A stretch of DNA of 64,000 bases from Fulvivirga lutea (lineage in GTDB: Bacteria; Bacteroidota; Bacteroidia; Cytophagales; Cyclobacteriaceae), in NCBI RefSeq assembly GCF_017068455.1, contig NZ_CP070608.1, positions 1,283,488 to 1,347,487 of the forward strand, read 5' to 3'. The position numbers and the translations under genes were made by a program. This document shows positions 51,630 through 60,045 of this stretch, piece after piece (position 1 is the first letter of the stretch; every line of letters begins with the position of its first letter). Under the pieces are notes generated by a model. The model was not told where the DNA came from. It saw only the letters and a program-made list of their open reading frames with translations, and made no database searches.

Positions 51630-52635
51630 TTAGCTACCCTAACTTACACCCTAGCTGCCGTACCCTAGACCCTAGCTCACACCCTAGCTACCGAACCCTA
51701 GACCCTAGCCAGCTACCCTAGCAAACCCTAGCAAGCAGAGCAAGACATCTTAGCTGGCAACCCTAGCAAGACCTAGCAAGCAGAGCAAGACATCTTAGCT
51801 GGCAACCCTAGCAAGACCTAGCTAGCAGAGCAAGACATCTTAGCTAGCAACCCTAGCAAGCCCTAGCTAGCAGAGCAAGACATCCTAGCTAGCCACCCAG
51901 CAAGCCTTTGCTAGCAGAGCAAGTCATCCTAGCTAGCAACCCTAGCAAGCCCTAGCAAGCAGAGCAAGACATCTTAGCTGGCAACCCTAGCAAGCCCTAG
52001 CTAGCAGAGCAAGACATCCTAGCTAGCCACCCCAGCAAGCCTTTGCTAGCAGAGCAAGACACCCTAGCTAGCAACCTTAGCAAACCCTGGCTAGCAGAGC
52101 AAGATACCCTAGCTAGCCACCCTAGCAAGCCTTTGCTAGCAGAGCAAGACATCTTAGCTAGCAACCCTAGCAAGCCCTAGCTAGCAGAGCAAGACATCCT
52201 AGCTAGCCACCCAGCAAGCCTTTGCTAGCAGAGCAAGTCATCCTAGCTAGCAACCCTAGCAAGCCCTAGCAAGCAGAGCAAGACATCTTAGCTGGCAACC
52301 CTAGCAAGCCTTTGCTAGCAGAGCAAGACATCTTAGCTAGCAACCCTAGCAAGCCCTAGCTAGCAGAGCAAGACATCCTAGCTAGCCACCCCAGCAAGCC
52401 TTTGCTAGCAGAGCAAGACACCCTAGCTAGCAACCTTAGCAAACCCTGGCTAGCAGAGCAAGATACCCTAGCTAGCCACCCTAGCAAGCCTTTGCTAGCA
52501 GAGCAAGACACCCTAGCAGACCCTAGCTAAGACCCTGGCTACTGAACCCTAGACCCTAGCTAGCTACCCTAGCTAACACACTAGCTACCGAACCTTAGAC
52601 CCTAGCCAGCTACCCTGGCAAACCCTAGCTAGCTT
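51630..52635. repeat. 45-bp tandem array rich in CTAG/GCTAGC, non-coding
   Basis: The motif GCAGAGCAAG recurs 18 times, first at 51735 and last at 52498, spaced 45 bp except twice 44 bp. Between these, units are built of CCTAGCAAG, CTAGCTAGC and CATCCTAGCTAGC-type words. Every unit has TAG in all three forward frames, and CTAG being its own complement closes the reverse frames too, so it is not coding. The outer ~100 bp on each side are looser and contain a shared 49-bp segment (51684-51732 and 52581-52629, two differences). Confidence 0.92.
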
Positions 52636-52970
52636 AAAAGTTATCCACTATTCGCTTATGTTTTGCTCTGTGTTTCGCTCCAGTTCGCTCTGAAGTTTCG
52701 CTCAGGATGTCTTTTGGTAGTCATGTGTAATTCATTCTTGTTTTGAAAACTCTATCAGGTTATAATATTTAATTTATTACTACTGTATATTAGAAGTAAT
52801 ATGACAAATAAGCTTAGGGTGGTATTTGAATATTTACGAGATCTTTAGCCGACAGTAGCTGTCTATAACCAACTGAAGCAGCAGATGAGCACAAACACCG
52901 GTTGTTGGTTTTTATCTATCTAGGGGAAGCATGTTGAGTCCAAAATGGAGGAAAGGGAGGTAAAACACTT
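52636..52970. other. Intergenic stretch after the array
   Basis: 335 bp without a gene. It starts with TTATCCACT (52641-52649), one base off the DnaA box, then five TTCGCTC-like words within 60 bp. A weak inverted repeat AACCAAC/GTTGGTT near 52868-52910 is followed by TTTT. Nothing else is recognisable. Confidence 0.5.
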
Positions 52971-53483
52971 TTAACTATTCTTAAGTGTCGTTTTTTCTTC
53001 AATAATCCGTTTAAAGTCAGCAATTTTTTCGTGGTCAATACTATCTTGATAAGTATGCAAACCAGTAATATAATTAATGCCTAAATGTTCAGCTGATTTT
53101 TTAAATGGAAGCCAAAAGCTATCTTCCAAATTGTCACCATTAGAACAACTTATAACAGCCATAAATTTATTTCTTAGTTTACGTCCAATATCTTTCTCTA
53201 TTCTCAATAAATCAGTTATTCTGTCGAAAAATACTTTCATTATTCCGCTCATTGAGTACCAATAAACTGGTGTGGCAAAAATCAGTACATCATAATTTTC
53301 TGTTATTCTTTTTAATAAATTGATGTAATCATCATTTCGATTTGAATGTTGATAGTCAAAATGAGAAATATTAAAATCAGTCAAATCAATCATGTCCCAG
53401 CCTGAAATATTGATTAATTCAGTGACAACTTTTTTAGTCTCACCATCCTTTCTTGCGCTTCCTAAAATAATTACTTTTCTCAC
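52971..53483 (-). CDS. NAD(P)H-dependent FMN reductase/flavodoxin-like protein
   Basis: 170 residues. The N-terminal ILGSARKDGETKKV phosphate loop, VLIFATPVYWYSMSGIMKVFFDRITD and the CSNGDN loop are the FMN-site segments of the NADPH-dependent FMN reductase (flavodoxin-like fold) family. It would transfer electrons to quinones, metals or dyes, or reduce free flavin; the substrate is unknown. It stands alone on the reverse strand. Confidence 0.85.
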   Translation of the reverse strand: MRKVIILGSARKDGETKKVVTELINISGWDMIDLTDFNISHFDYQHSNRNDDYINLLKRITENYDVLIFATPVYWYSMSGIMKVFFDRITDLLRIEKDIGRKLRNKFMAVISCSNGDNLEDSFWLPFKKSAEHLGINYITGLHTYQDSIDHEKIADFKRIIEEKTTLKNS

Positions 53484-53762
53484 TTCGTAATTGACCTATA
53501 ATTTGAAACTCTGAATCTAAATAAACCTGCCAGTTTCTAAGTTAATAAATTCTGAGAGCCCTCACTATTTATACCAAATTCTGTTACTTCTGTAAAAGGT
53601 GTTGTTTGAAACAGCATTGTAATCGATCTGGTTTTATCATTTGGGTAAAAACAAAATAGCTTAGTATAAGTAGAATGTAAGGGTTAGCCGTATTAGTATG
53701 AGATTTGGTGCTTGCAGTTGCCGATTAACGTAAAATGTATCTCATGCGTTCTAAATAGATTT

Positions 53763-54287
53763 TTATTTTAACTCCAAATTTCTGATAATGTTATCTTGAT
53801 GATGGATAACATGATAATTTGTGAAGTGCAACATTTCTCTAACAGTCAAAGTACCTAATAAGGGATGGGGGAGCAATAATTTGTCCAATTCTTCTTCGGT
53901 GTATAGTTGAAGAGATTCGGTGATATTTTCAATCAACTGCCGCAGCAATTGAAGAAGATAGGTTTTTTTATTCCAGCTTATTTTCTCAGGAATAAATTGA
54001 CCAAAAGCAGTAGCACCTTCATTAAGTTTGCTTTTATAACGACTAATTACTACGTCATAGTCATTCGAAACCCCATTGCCTTTACCAAAATTAGTAATTA
54101 TGTACTCTTTGTTTGAGAGTATTTTTGACAAAGGTTCCAAGCTTTTTAGAATATGATCAAGATCCTGGCCAGCACTCCACTTCCCGTTCTTACAGACTTC
54201 AAATTCTTCTTTTGTCAGTGAGGATAAATATTGCTCAAATTGCCTATGACTTTTATTTAATGTGTCAATGATAGATTTTTTGTCCAT
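53763..54287 (-). CDS. DinB-family protein
   Basis: 174 residues of the four-helix DinB/YfiT-like fold: WSAGQDLDHI with the first metal-type His, then FTNYHVIHHQDNI near the C-terminus with the HxxxH pair. These metal proteins often act as thiol-dependent transferases, but substrates are mostly unknown. No signal peptide. Neighbouring genes are unrelated small single genes on the same strand. Confidence 0.8.
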   Translation of the reverse strand: MDKKSIIDTLNKSHRQFEQYLSSLTKEEFEVCKNGKWSAGQDLDHILKSLEPLSKILSNKEYIITNFGKGNGVSNDYDVVISRYKSKLNEGATAFGQFIPEKISWNKKTYLLQLLRQLIENITESLQLYTEEELDKLLLPHPLLGTLTVREMLHFTNYHVIHHQDNIIRNLELK

Positions 54288-54458
54288 TTATTAATAACAC
54301 TTATTTAATTCACTTTATAAATGTAAATAGGATATCTGACGACCTTTGGTAAGTGTATCGAGAATTGTGCATAACGTGATGAAGTCTACTCCTACTACAG
54401 GATATCGAAAGATTGGAGCTGGGAGAATAGGGAAAGATTGAACAAGCATGATTGATGT

Positions 54459-55031
54459 CTATTTTAGATTATTAACCTGATTGTTTATCCATCTTTTTCT
54501 CAAAATTTGTGAGAAAATTATAGTTATCAAGTACAGAAAAGCAATTGAGAATGGAATAATGGTAAATATATAAGCTGGAAAGACCATATAAATCAGAGTA
54601 ACTATGATAATTCTTAAGATAGCGTGCGCTGTGAATATCCATGTTCCAAAAGACCAGGCCATGACATAAAAGTCTAAACAATACAAAACGGCCATGACTA
54701 GAATGAGGGAATTAGGTTCAGTCATAGCTGTCAATACAACAAGTGGCAGTGAGAAAAATACAACACACATGTGTGTAATACCTATCAATTTCCCAAGAGT
54801 ATTTTTGGTGGAGAAAGGATCGGCTTTAAAAATTTTTGATAATAGTAATGCCATGGGAAAAATAAAGAAAGTACCCAGTACCAGGTAAATTCTTGATTTT
54901 TCAACAGAATAGTTGTTAGTGACGAATCCAACAAAAATCCAGAAAAAACAACCTGAAGCGAAATATCCAATATTCCATTTACTTCGTTTTGCAAGGTCTA
55001 CCCTCAATGACAATAAGTCTTTCTCAACCAT
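54459..55031 (-). CDS. Membrane protein of unknown function
   Basis: 190 residues with five or six hydrophobic helices spread along the chain and short charged loops; the start is MVEKDLLSLRVDLAKRSKW. No family motif is visible. It is followed by a 170-bp gap and preceded 73 bp upstream by the beta-barrel candidate gene on the same strand. Function unknown. Confidence 0.6.
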   Translation of the reverse strand: MVEKDLLSLRVDLAKRSKWNIGYFASGCFFWIFVGFVTNNYSVEKSRIYLVLGTFFIFPMALLLSKIFKADPFSTKNTLGKLIGITHMCVVFFSLPLVVLTAMTEPNSLILVMAVLYCLDFYVMAWSFGTWIFTAHAILRIIIVTLIYMVFPAYIFTIIPFSIAFLYLITIIFSQILRKRWINNQVNNLK

Positions 55032-55104
55032 TATGAAGTAATCTTACGCAACGTATTAACTGTAAAAATATTGATAAAAACATTGTAGTTAGTTTGAAGT
55101 AAAA

Positions 55105-55716
55105 TTAAAACTTCCAACCCCAGTGCAATGAGGGTAAAAAAGTATGATCAGGTATTTTATATTTCTCATCACCAAGACTAACATCTCTTGCTGTCGGATT
55201 AAACATTGAAGCAAAAAATAAATTTAGATAAAACCCTTTTTCTGGAATTTTTCTATCTTTTATAATAATATAGCGCAGGTCTCTCCTTTTATGACCAAAC
55301 ATTAATCTATATCCAGCTCTTACGCCAAATGATGCTTGTCCTAATGATTTGTTTTCAGAGTCATCAATGACGGGGTCTAATCTTAAATGGGAAAAATATG
55401 TAATCATACCCATGTAAAACCCCTTCAATTTAGGATTTGTGTAATCCCAGGCAAAGCTAACTTTATTTGTTCGTGCAATGATTTGATTATTACCATTGTA
55501 ATCTTCAGGGTATTCAAAGCCTAAAATTCCTATAAAAAGGCTGGAAGAGCCTTTACTTAAACCAAAATAAGCACCGTAGCCTTTTGATGAATAAGCTTTG
55601 GGTATTAACTCCAAGCTATATTTTACTTTTCTTCCAGAGATTGGTTTTTGAGCATAAATGGATTTTGAAATAACTAGGAGAACGAAAAGTAAAGAAAACA
55701 ACTTAAATGTATTCAT
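55105..55716 (-). CDS. Secreted protein, probable small outer-membrane beta-barrel
   Basis: 203 residues with a Sec signal peptide (hydrophobic core, cleavage near SIYAQ), then alternating aromatic/polar stretches typical of amphipathic strands (KVSFAWDYTNPKL, FGVRAGYRLMFGH) and a final Phe (HWGWKF), the usual outer-membrane insertion signal. No enzyme motif. It is divergent from the MBL-fold gene, with an FNR-type box between the two. Confidence 0.6.
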   Translation of the reverse strand: MNTFKLFSLLFVLLVISKSIYAQKPISGRKVKYSLELIPKAYSSKGYGAYFGLSKGSSSLFIGILGFEYPEDYNGNNQIIARTNKVSFAWDYTNPKLKGFYMGMITYFSHLRLDPVIDDSENKSLGQASFGVRAGYRLMFGHKRRDLRYIIIKDRKIPEKGFYLNLFFASMFNPTARDVSLGDEKYKIPDHTFLPSLHWGWKF

Positions 55717-55767
55717 ACATTATTATCATATATGAAGTAAAAATAACTTCTCAGTATTTAAATTCTT

Positions 55768-55781
55768 TTGATAAATGTCAA
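55768..55781. promoter_or_regulatory. FNR-type box 1 (one mismatch)
   Basis: TTGAT-AAAT-GTCAA within TTTTGATAAATGTCAAAT. It lies in the divergent gap, 81 bp before the MBL-fold gene and 51 bp before the beta-barrel candidate. Confidence 0.5.
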
Positions 55782-55862
55782 ATTCAGTTTAGATAAAAAT
55801 CCAGTAGAATAGCACTATCTTTATCTGGCCTTTAATTATGTCTCAAACACTGATTTATTTCT

Positions 55863-56891
55863 ATGAGACCATATCTATTGATATTCTTTTTTCTAGTTTC
55901 AATCTTGAGCCATGGGCAAGAAATAGCGATCTCTGATTGCTTGAAAATCATTAGATTGAGTGATAGTATTTACATGCACTCATGCAAAAACAATAATGGT
56001 CTTATCTATTTTAAAGATGGAGAAGCAATCATTGTATCCACACCAGATTCAGATCACGAAACCCAAAAATTGATTGATTGGGTTCAAAGTAAATACAAAA
56101 TTGTAGCTTATGTTATAGACAGATGGCATCCCGATGCGATGGGAGGCTTGAGACAGGTTCAGTCAAATAATATTAAATCATACTCTTATGAAGGAACAAG
56201 ATTTCTTGCTAAAGAAAAAAATCTACCAATACCTGAGTTCGGGTTTGATAATAAGTTGGAAATACAAATTGGGAATGCAAAAGTCGTTTGTCACTTCTTA
56301 GGAGAAGCCCATACCTCTGATGGAATCGTTGTTTGGTTTCCAGAAGAAAGAATTCTATTTGGTGGTAATGAAATACGAAATCTCGAAGGCTGGGTGGGCA
56401 ATATAGCAGATGCAAATTTAAGTGAGTGGTCTGAAACAGTCAGAAAGATAAAAGCAGAGTATGGAGATGCAGAAATAATCGTGCCTGGACATGGCTCGCC
56501 AGGTGGGCAGAAGTTGATTGATTATACGATAGAACTATATGATTTTAACAAAAATCAAAAAAGCCGCTTTGCTTATCAGGTGAAAGATTTAATAGTCTTA
56601 GATATTATTGATGGATTTAAGTTTATTGCTACTGAAAGCAAGAAAGTACAGAAAGAAGTTCACTATAAAAATGGTTTGGTTTTTTTTTATGGAAAAGGAC
56701 AATCCATTGAAATAATTGCTGACTTATATAGTTATGACCTTAAAAAACGAACTCTTTACGTACCAAGTGGTTTTTTAAAAATTGATTCCCACAATAGGTC
56801 TGAATGTTTTCATTTTAATGAACTTCATATGGGATTAAGAGATGATGAAGTTGAATATACGATAGTAATTAAAGAAGTAACAGAGTTATGA
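55863..56891 (+). CDS. Metallo-beta-lactamase-fold protein with two altered zinc ligands
   Basis: 342 residues with a signal peptide (ILSHGQE). The first ~225 residues follow the subclass B1-type layout, but the usual HxHxD reads R87-W-H89-P-D91, and the Cys ligand position in LFGGC is Asn169 (LFGGNEI). His150 (GEAHTSDG) and His210 (VPGHGSPGG) are kept. Two of six zinc ligands are thus lost. A further ~115-residue beta-rich domain follows. It is exported. It may be a different hydrolase or a non-catalytic binder; beta-lactamase activity should not be assumed. Confidence 0.75.
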   Translation: MRPYLLIFFFLVSILSHGQEIAISDCLKIIRLSDSIYMHSCKNNNGLIYFKDGEAIIVSTPDSDHETQKLIDWVQSKYKIVAYVIDRWHPDAMGGLRQVQSNNIKSYSYEGTRFLAKEKNLPIPEFGFDNKLEIQIGNAKVVCHFLGEAHTSDGIVVWFPEERILFGGNEIRNLEGWVGNIADANLSEWSETVRKIKAEYGDAEIIVPGHGSPGGQKLIDYTIELYDFNKNQKSRFAYQVKDLIVLDIIDGFKFIATESKKVQKEVHYKNGLVFFYGKGQSIEIIADLYSYDLKKRTLYVPSGFLKIDSHNRSECFHFNELHMGLRDDEVEYTIVIKEVTEL

Positions 56892-56960
56892 ATCGAATGA
56901 ATATTGATGACTCAATCATTTTATTGTAAAATCGCCTTTGATTTGATCGTTATTTAATTC

Positions 56961-56988
56961 AAAAAGGGTTGGAGTTTAAGCCAACCCT
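56961..56988 (-). terminator. Terminator after phzF
   Basis: AGGGTTGG / CCAACCCT 8-bp stem with an 8-nt loop, followed on the reverse strand by TTTTT. Confidence 0.7.
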
Positions 56989-57023
56989 ATAACACATGGT
57001 GTAGCCTATAACACATGGTGTAG
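56986..57023. repeat. 19-bp tandem duplication
   Basis: CCTATAACACATGGTGTAG occurs twice in direct succession (56986-57004, 57005-57023). Each copy contains ACAC-ATG-GTGT. TGTAGCCTA here and TAGGCTACA 24 bp on also form a hairpin. Confidence 0.85.
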
Positions 57024-57047
57024 TTTGTTTGGTAGGCTACATATTTT

Positions 57048-57863
57048 CTACAACATTAAACTACCTGACAGTAAAATATGTGCATTACCTGATATTAAAA
57101 CTTTATGATCACTCAATAATTTCACCTCAACTACTCCCGTTCTTTCAGAACTTTGAAAGGCCCTCATTTCCGTTTTGCCTAGCTTATTTGCCCAATATTT
57201 CGCAAGAAAAGTTTGTGTGGCACCTGTCACAGGATCTTCATTGGTGCCACTCCAAGGCCAAAAATAACGCAATTCATAATCCATCTCTGCTTGATCGGAT
57301 TTTGAGGTCACTGCTACCCCGTCAATATCATCGTATGATGAAATTAGTTTATCATAATGGGGTTGGAGTTGCTTTAATTGCTTTGCATTGGCAATTTCAA
57401 TTAATAACATATTCATCTCCCTATTAATAGCAGTGTATATAAATTCGTCTATTCCAAGTGCTTCTAATAAACTTTTTGGAAGATGTATTTGCTCTAAATT
57501 ATATGCCGGAAACTCCATCGAAATGTAATCGCCATTTTTATTAATGTCTAATATTTTCATCTCGCCTGTTTCTAGAATTAAATCTTTTAATTTTTTGTCA
57601 TTGTTAAATAGCACTTTAGATGCTGCTAGCGTAGCATGACCGCATAAAGCTATTTCTTTCTTTGGAGAAAAATATCTGATAGAATGGTGCTTAGAATTGT
57701 CAAGTTTTCGTACAAAAGCCGTTTCTGACAACCCCAACTCCTTAGCGATTTCTAACATTGTATTTGCTTCAATTTCATTATCTACCAAGCAAACTCCTGC
57801 TGGATTTCCTTTGAATGGTTTTTCGGTAAATGAATCCACTATATAAGTCTGTATTAGTTTCAT
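57048..57863 (-). CDS. PhzF-family isomerase-type protein
   Basis: 271 residues. The PhzF start TYIVDSFTEKPFKGNPAGVCLV, the catalytic-Glu region LGLSETAFV, ALCGHATLAA and the C-terminal GTNEDPVTGATQ match PhzF/DapF-fold enzymes. Outside phenazine makers these are isomerases or epimerases of unknown substrates. No phenazine genes are nearby. It is the last of three or four reverse-strand genes with small gaps. Confidence 0.88.
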   Translation of the reverse strand: MKLIQTYIVDSFTEKPFKGNPAGVCLVDNEIEANTMLEIAKELGLSETAFVRKLDNSKHHSIRYFSPKKEIALCGHATLAASKVLFNNDKKLKDLILETGEMKILDINKNGDYISMEFPAYNLEQIHLPKSLLEALGIDEFIYTAINREMNMLLIEIANAKQLKQLQPHYDKLISSYDDIDGVAVTSKSDQAEMDYELRYFWPWSGTNEDPVTGATQTFLAKYWANKLGKTEMRAFQSSERTGVVEVKLLSDHKVLISGNAHILLSGSLML

Positions 57864-57887
57864 AATTTGTATTTAATTATTGATTAC

Positions 57888-58328
57888 TTACTCTATTTTT
57901 ATTTTTGAAACCGTTTTTCCACGTGTTGTTATTGGTTCCTCTGTATCTGAAATAGTAAAATTAATGGCATCTTGTAACAACATTTTTATTTGAGCGTTTC
58001 GATAATCTTCAGGTTTTTGAATAGGAACATGTCTCATTAATTTCCCGATGCCAACTAATAAATTATCACAATCATTCAATACAGTGCCTTTGTTAAACCC
58101 TAAATTCAAATGATTTGTGTAAACTGGTACTACACAAAAAGCATCCGACATTTTTTCAGAAATTGAGAAAACTGTGGCTAATGCATGAGTGTGGTAAAGT
58201 ATTTCATTACTATCAGGGTATACACTAAGTATAAATTGACGTAAATCGCAGAACAGTTCAATTAAGTACTGCTCTTTCATGTCTAACCAATATTGAAAAT
58301 TTGGATGTATTGGTCTTGAACTTCTCAT
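57888..58328 (-). CDS. DUF1801/YdhG-like protein
   Basis: 146 residues. The layout of the N-terminal helix, EILYHTHALATVFS, VPVYTNHLNLGFNKG and RHVPIQKPEDYRNAQIKMLL resembles YdhG/DUF1801 proteins. These are small stress-linked proteins without a defined reaction. It overlaps the VOC gene by 4 bp, so both are made together. Confidence 0.65.
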   Translation of the reverse strand: MRSSRPIHPNFQYWLDMKEQYLIELFCDLRQFILSVYPDSNEILYHTHALATVFSISEKMSDAFCVVPVYTNHLNLGFNKGTVLNDCDNLLVGIGKLMRHVPIQKPEDYRNAQIKMLLQDAINFTISDTEEPITTRGKTVSKIKIE

Positions 58329-58708
58329 CTGGCAGTATTATCGAACTGCATTGCACAGATGAGATTACCTTCTGTATCTAAGAACTTAGCCACCCAACCA
58401 ACATTGGGAATAGCCGTTTTGGACATTACTAATTGACCGTTATGTTTTTTTACACGTTCAATAGTGTCGTCAAGGTTCTCTACACCAATGGTACACTCCA
58501 AACCAATCAGCTTTTCAGAAACGGGAGAATATTTCCTTGCCTGAAGTGCCCTAATTAGTTGACCATCTTCAGTTTTATCAGAATTAATTTGTAAAAAATC
58601 GGATGGTCCATATTTGTTAAAGCCCCAATCAAAAACAGCATCATAAAAATTTCTGGCACGTTCAGTATTATCTGTGTGTATGGCAAAATGAACTAGTCTG
58701 TTTTTCAT
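58325..58708 (-). CDS. VOC-superfamily (glyoxalase/bleomycin-resistance-like) protein
   Basis: 127 residues. VHFAIHTDNTERARNFYDAVFDWGF is the first VOC beta-alpha module with a candidate metal His, and VAKFLDTEGNLICAMQ the last strand-loop with DTEGN. Members bind metals and include dioxygenases, glyoxalase I and resistance proteins; the substrate is not deducible. It follows the glycosyltransferase gene by 11 bp. Confidence 0.82.
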   Translation of the reverse strand: MKNRLVHFAIHTDNTERARNFYDAVFDWGFNKYGPSDFLQINSDKTEDGQLIRALQARKYSPVSEKLIGLECTIGVENLDDTIERVKKHNGQLVMSKTAIPNVGWVAKFLDTEGNLICAMQFDNTAR

Positions 58709-58719
58709 GTCATAAAATT

Positions 58720-59973
58720 TTAGTTGTTGAAAATAAAGCGAGAGAGCCGCTCCTCATAGTGCTCATTTCTCATCTTGAATGATATATCATCTACTTTTCT
58801 TTTATATTTTTTATTTTGTAATAAGTCGCAAATAAGAGGTTTGAGCCGTTTGGCTGAAAGTTTATTAATAGAGATTCCTTTCGGACCAACTCCCAACTTA
58901 TGCACTAATTTATTCCAACCAAATTGGTCAATAATGTGAGGTATAATTAAAGTTGGACAGGCATATTTAAGAGCTAAATGTGTAGTGCCAGAGCCCCCAT
59001 GGTGTATTACTGCATAAACTCTGCTCAAAATCCAATTATAAGGGATGTGTTCTACAAAATGCAAATGCTCTGTAGTTGCGTACTTCCGAATTTTAATTAA
59101 TCCACCAGCGGCAGTATTAATTATAGTTGGAATTTCTAATCGCACTAGAAGTGCATAAATAAGTTCCGAATTCTCTTCAGAGTGCGAATTGACCATACTT
59201 CCAAAAGTTAGAAACAGTACCTTTGGATACTTACTTAAGAATTCAAGTATGGTTAAATTAGGAGTCCAATCATTCATTTTATCTCTCTCATGATAACCTA
59301 AGACTTGAACATTTTCTGGCCAATTGTCAGGGCGTTGAAAAATAGATGGAGAAATAGTATAAATTAGTTTCTTTTGAAACAACGTGTTTTTTATTTCTGT
59401 CTTAGAAAATTTTTGATCTTGTGGCAAATACTTCTGTGAAACATTAATGGTTTTAATCAACCCAAAATTTGAAAGTTTATACGTAAGGCTGTTGATTAAC
59501 GATCCAAAATTCTTATTGAAACCAATGTGAGAGTGACCAGAAACATAATATATGAAATATGGAACAGGGCTTACTAAAATGGTTTGTTTTGCATGTTTCA
59601 AGCCCCATAAAAAAGGATAGATACATTTTACATTATGAATTATCAAATCAGGGTTTTCATATTCTACAATTTCATATTGCTGCTGCATCAGAATACGATT
59701 TACCTGCAGGGATTTTATATATAACCTAAACAAGGCTCTTAGTTTATGGAATAGACTGGCCTTGCCCATTACTATTCTTCCATCTTTACTTTCGATTAAT
59801 TCAATTGCTTTTTCAGAGAGCGGATGATAGTTGGACTTATCGGTTATAAGTGATTTGAACTGTTCAGGAAAAGAATAGGCTACCTCATGACCTTCTTTAT
59901 TTAGAATTTCGCCAATTGCTACAAACGGTTCTATGTCCCCTCTTGTGCCTATAGATGTTAGTAGTATTTTCAT
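58720..59973 (-). CDS. GT1-family glycosyltransferase (UGT/sterol-glucosyltransferase-like)
   Basis: 417 residues. The N-terminal ILLTSIGTRGDIEPFVAIG is the acceptor-domain start typical of sterol- and macrolide-type glycosyltransferases, and the donor-binding C-terminal motif HHGGSGTTHLALKYACPTLI, followed by DQFGWNKLVHKLGVGP, is clear. It would move a sugar from UDP- or dTDP-sugar onto a small hydrophobic acceptor. With the methyltransferase next door it may modify a lipid or small secondary metabolite. Confidence 0.88.
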   Translation of the reverse strand: MKILLTSIGTRGDIEPFVAIGEILNKEGHEVAYSFPEQFKSLITDKSNYHPLSEKAIELIESKDGRIVMGKASLFHKLRALFRLYIKSLQVNRILMQQQYEIVEYENPDLIIHNVKCIYPFLWGLKHAKQTILVSPVPYFIYYVSGHSHIGFNKNFGSLINSLTYKLSNFGLIKTINVSQKYLPQDQKFSKTEIKNTLFQKKLIYTISPSIFQRPDNWPENVQVLGYHERDKMNDWTPNLTILEFLSKYPKVLFLTFGSMVNSHSEENSELIYALLVRLEIPTIINTAAGGLIKIRKYATTEHLHFVEHIPYNWILSRVYAVIHHGGSGTTHLALKYACPTLIIPHIIDQFGWNKLVHKLGVGPKGISINKLSAKRLKPLICDLLQNKKYKRKVDDISFKMRNEHYEERLSRFIFNN

Positions 59974-60045
59974 TCAAAATCCTCGATAAATAAAATACCA
60001 CCTATCGTTAAAGAAGTCATTTTTTGTCTCAATTTAGGTTTATTA

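Noticed and set aside
51735-52507. CRISPR array
   Set aside because: Units are contiguous and similar over their full 45 bp; there are no unique spacers and no cas genes.
51630-52635. Repeat-rich protein gene
   Set aside because: Each 45-bp unit has TAG in all three forward frames, and CTAG closes the reverse strand as well.
52641-52649. Replication origin
   Set aside because: A single imperfect DnaA box without an initiator gene or an AT-rich unwinding element is not enough.
55863-56891. Working carbapenemase
   Set aside because: Two zinc-ligand positions are Arg and Asn, so activity cannot be claimed from the fold.
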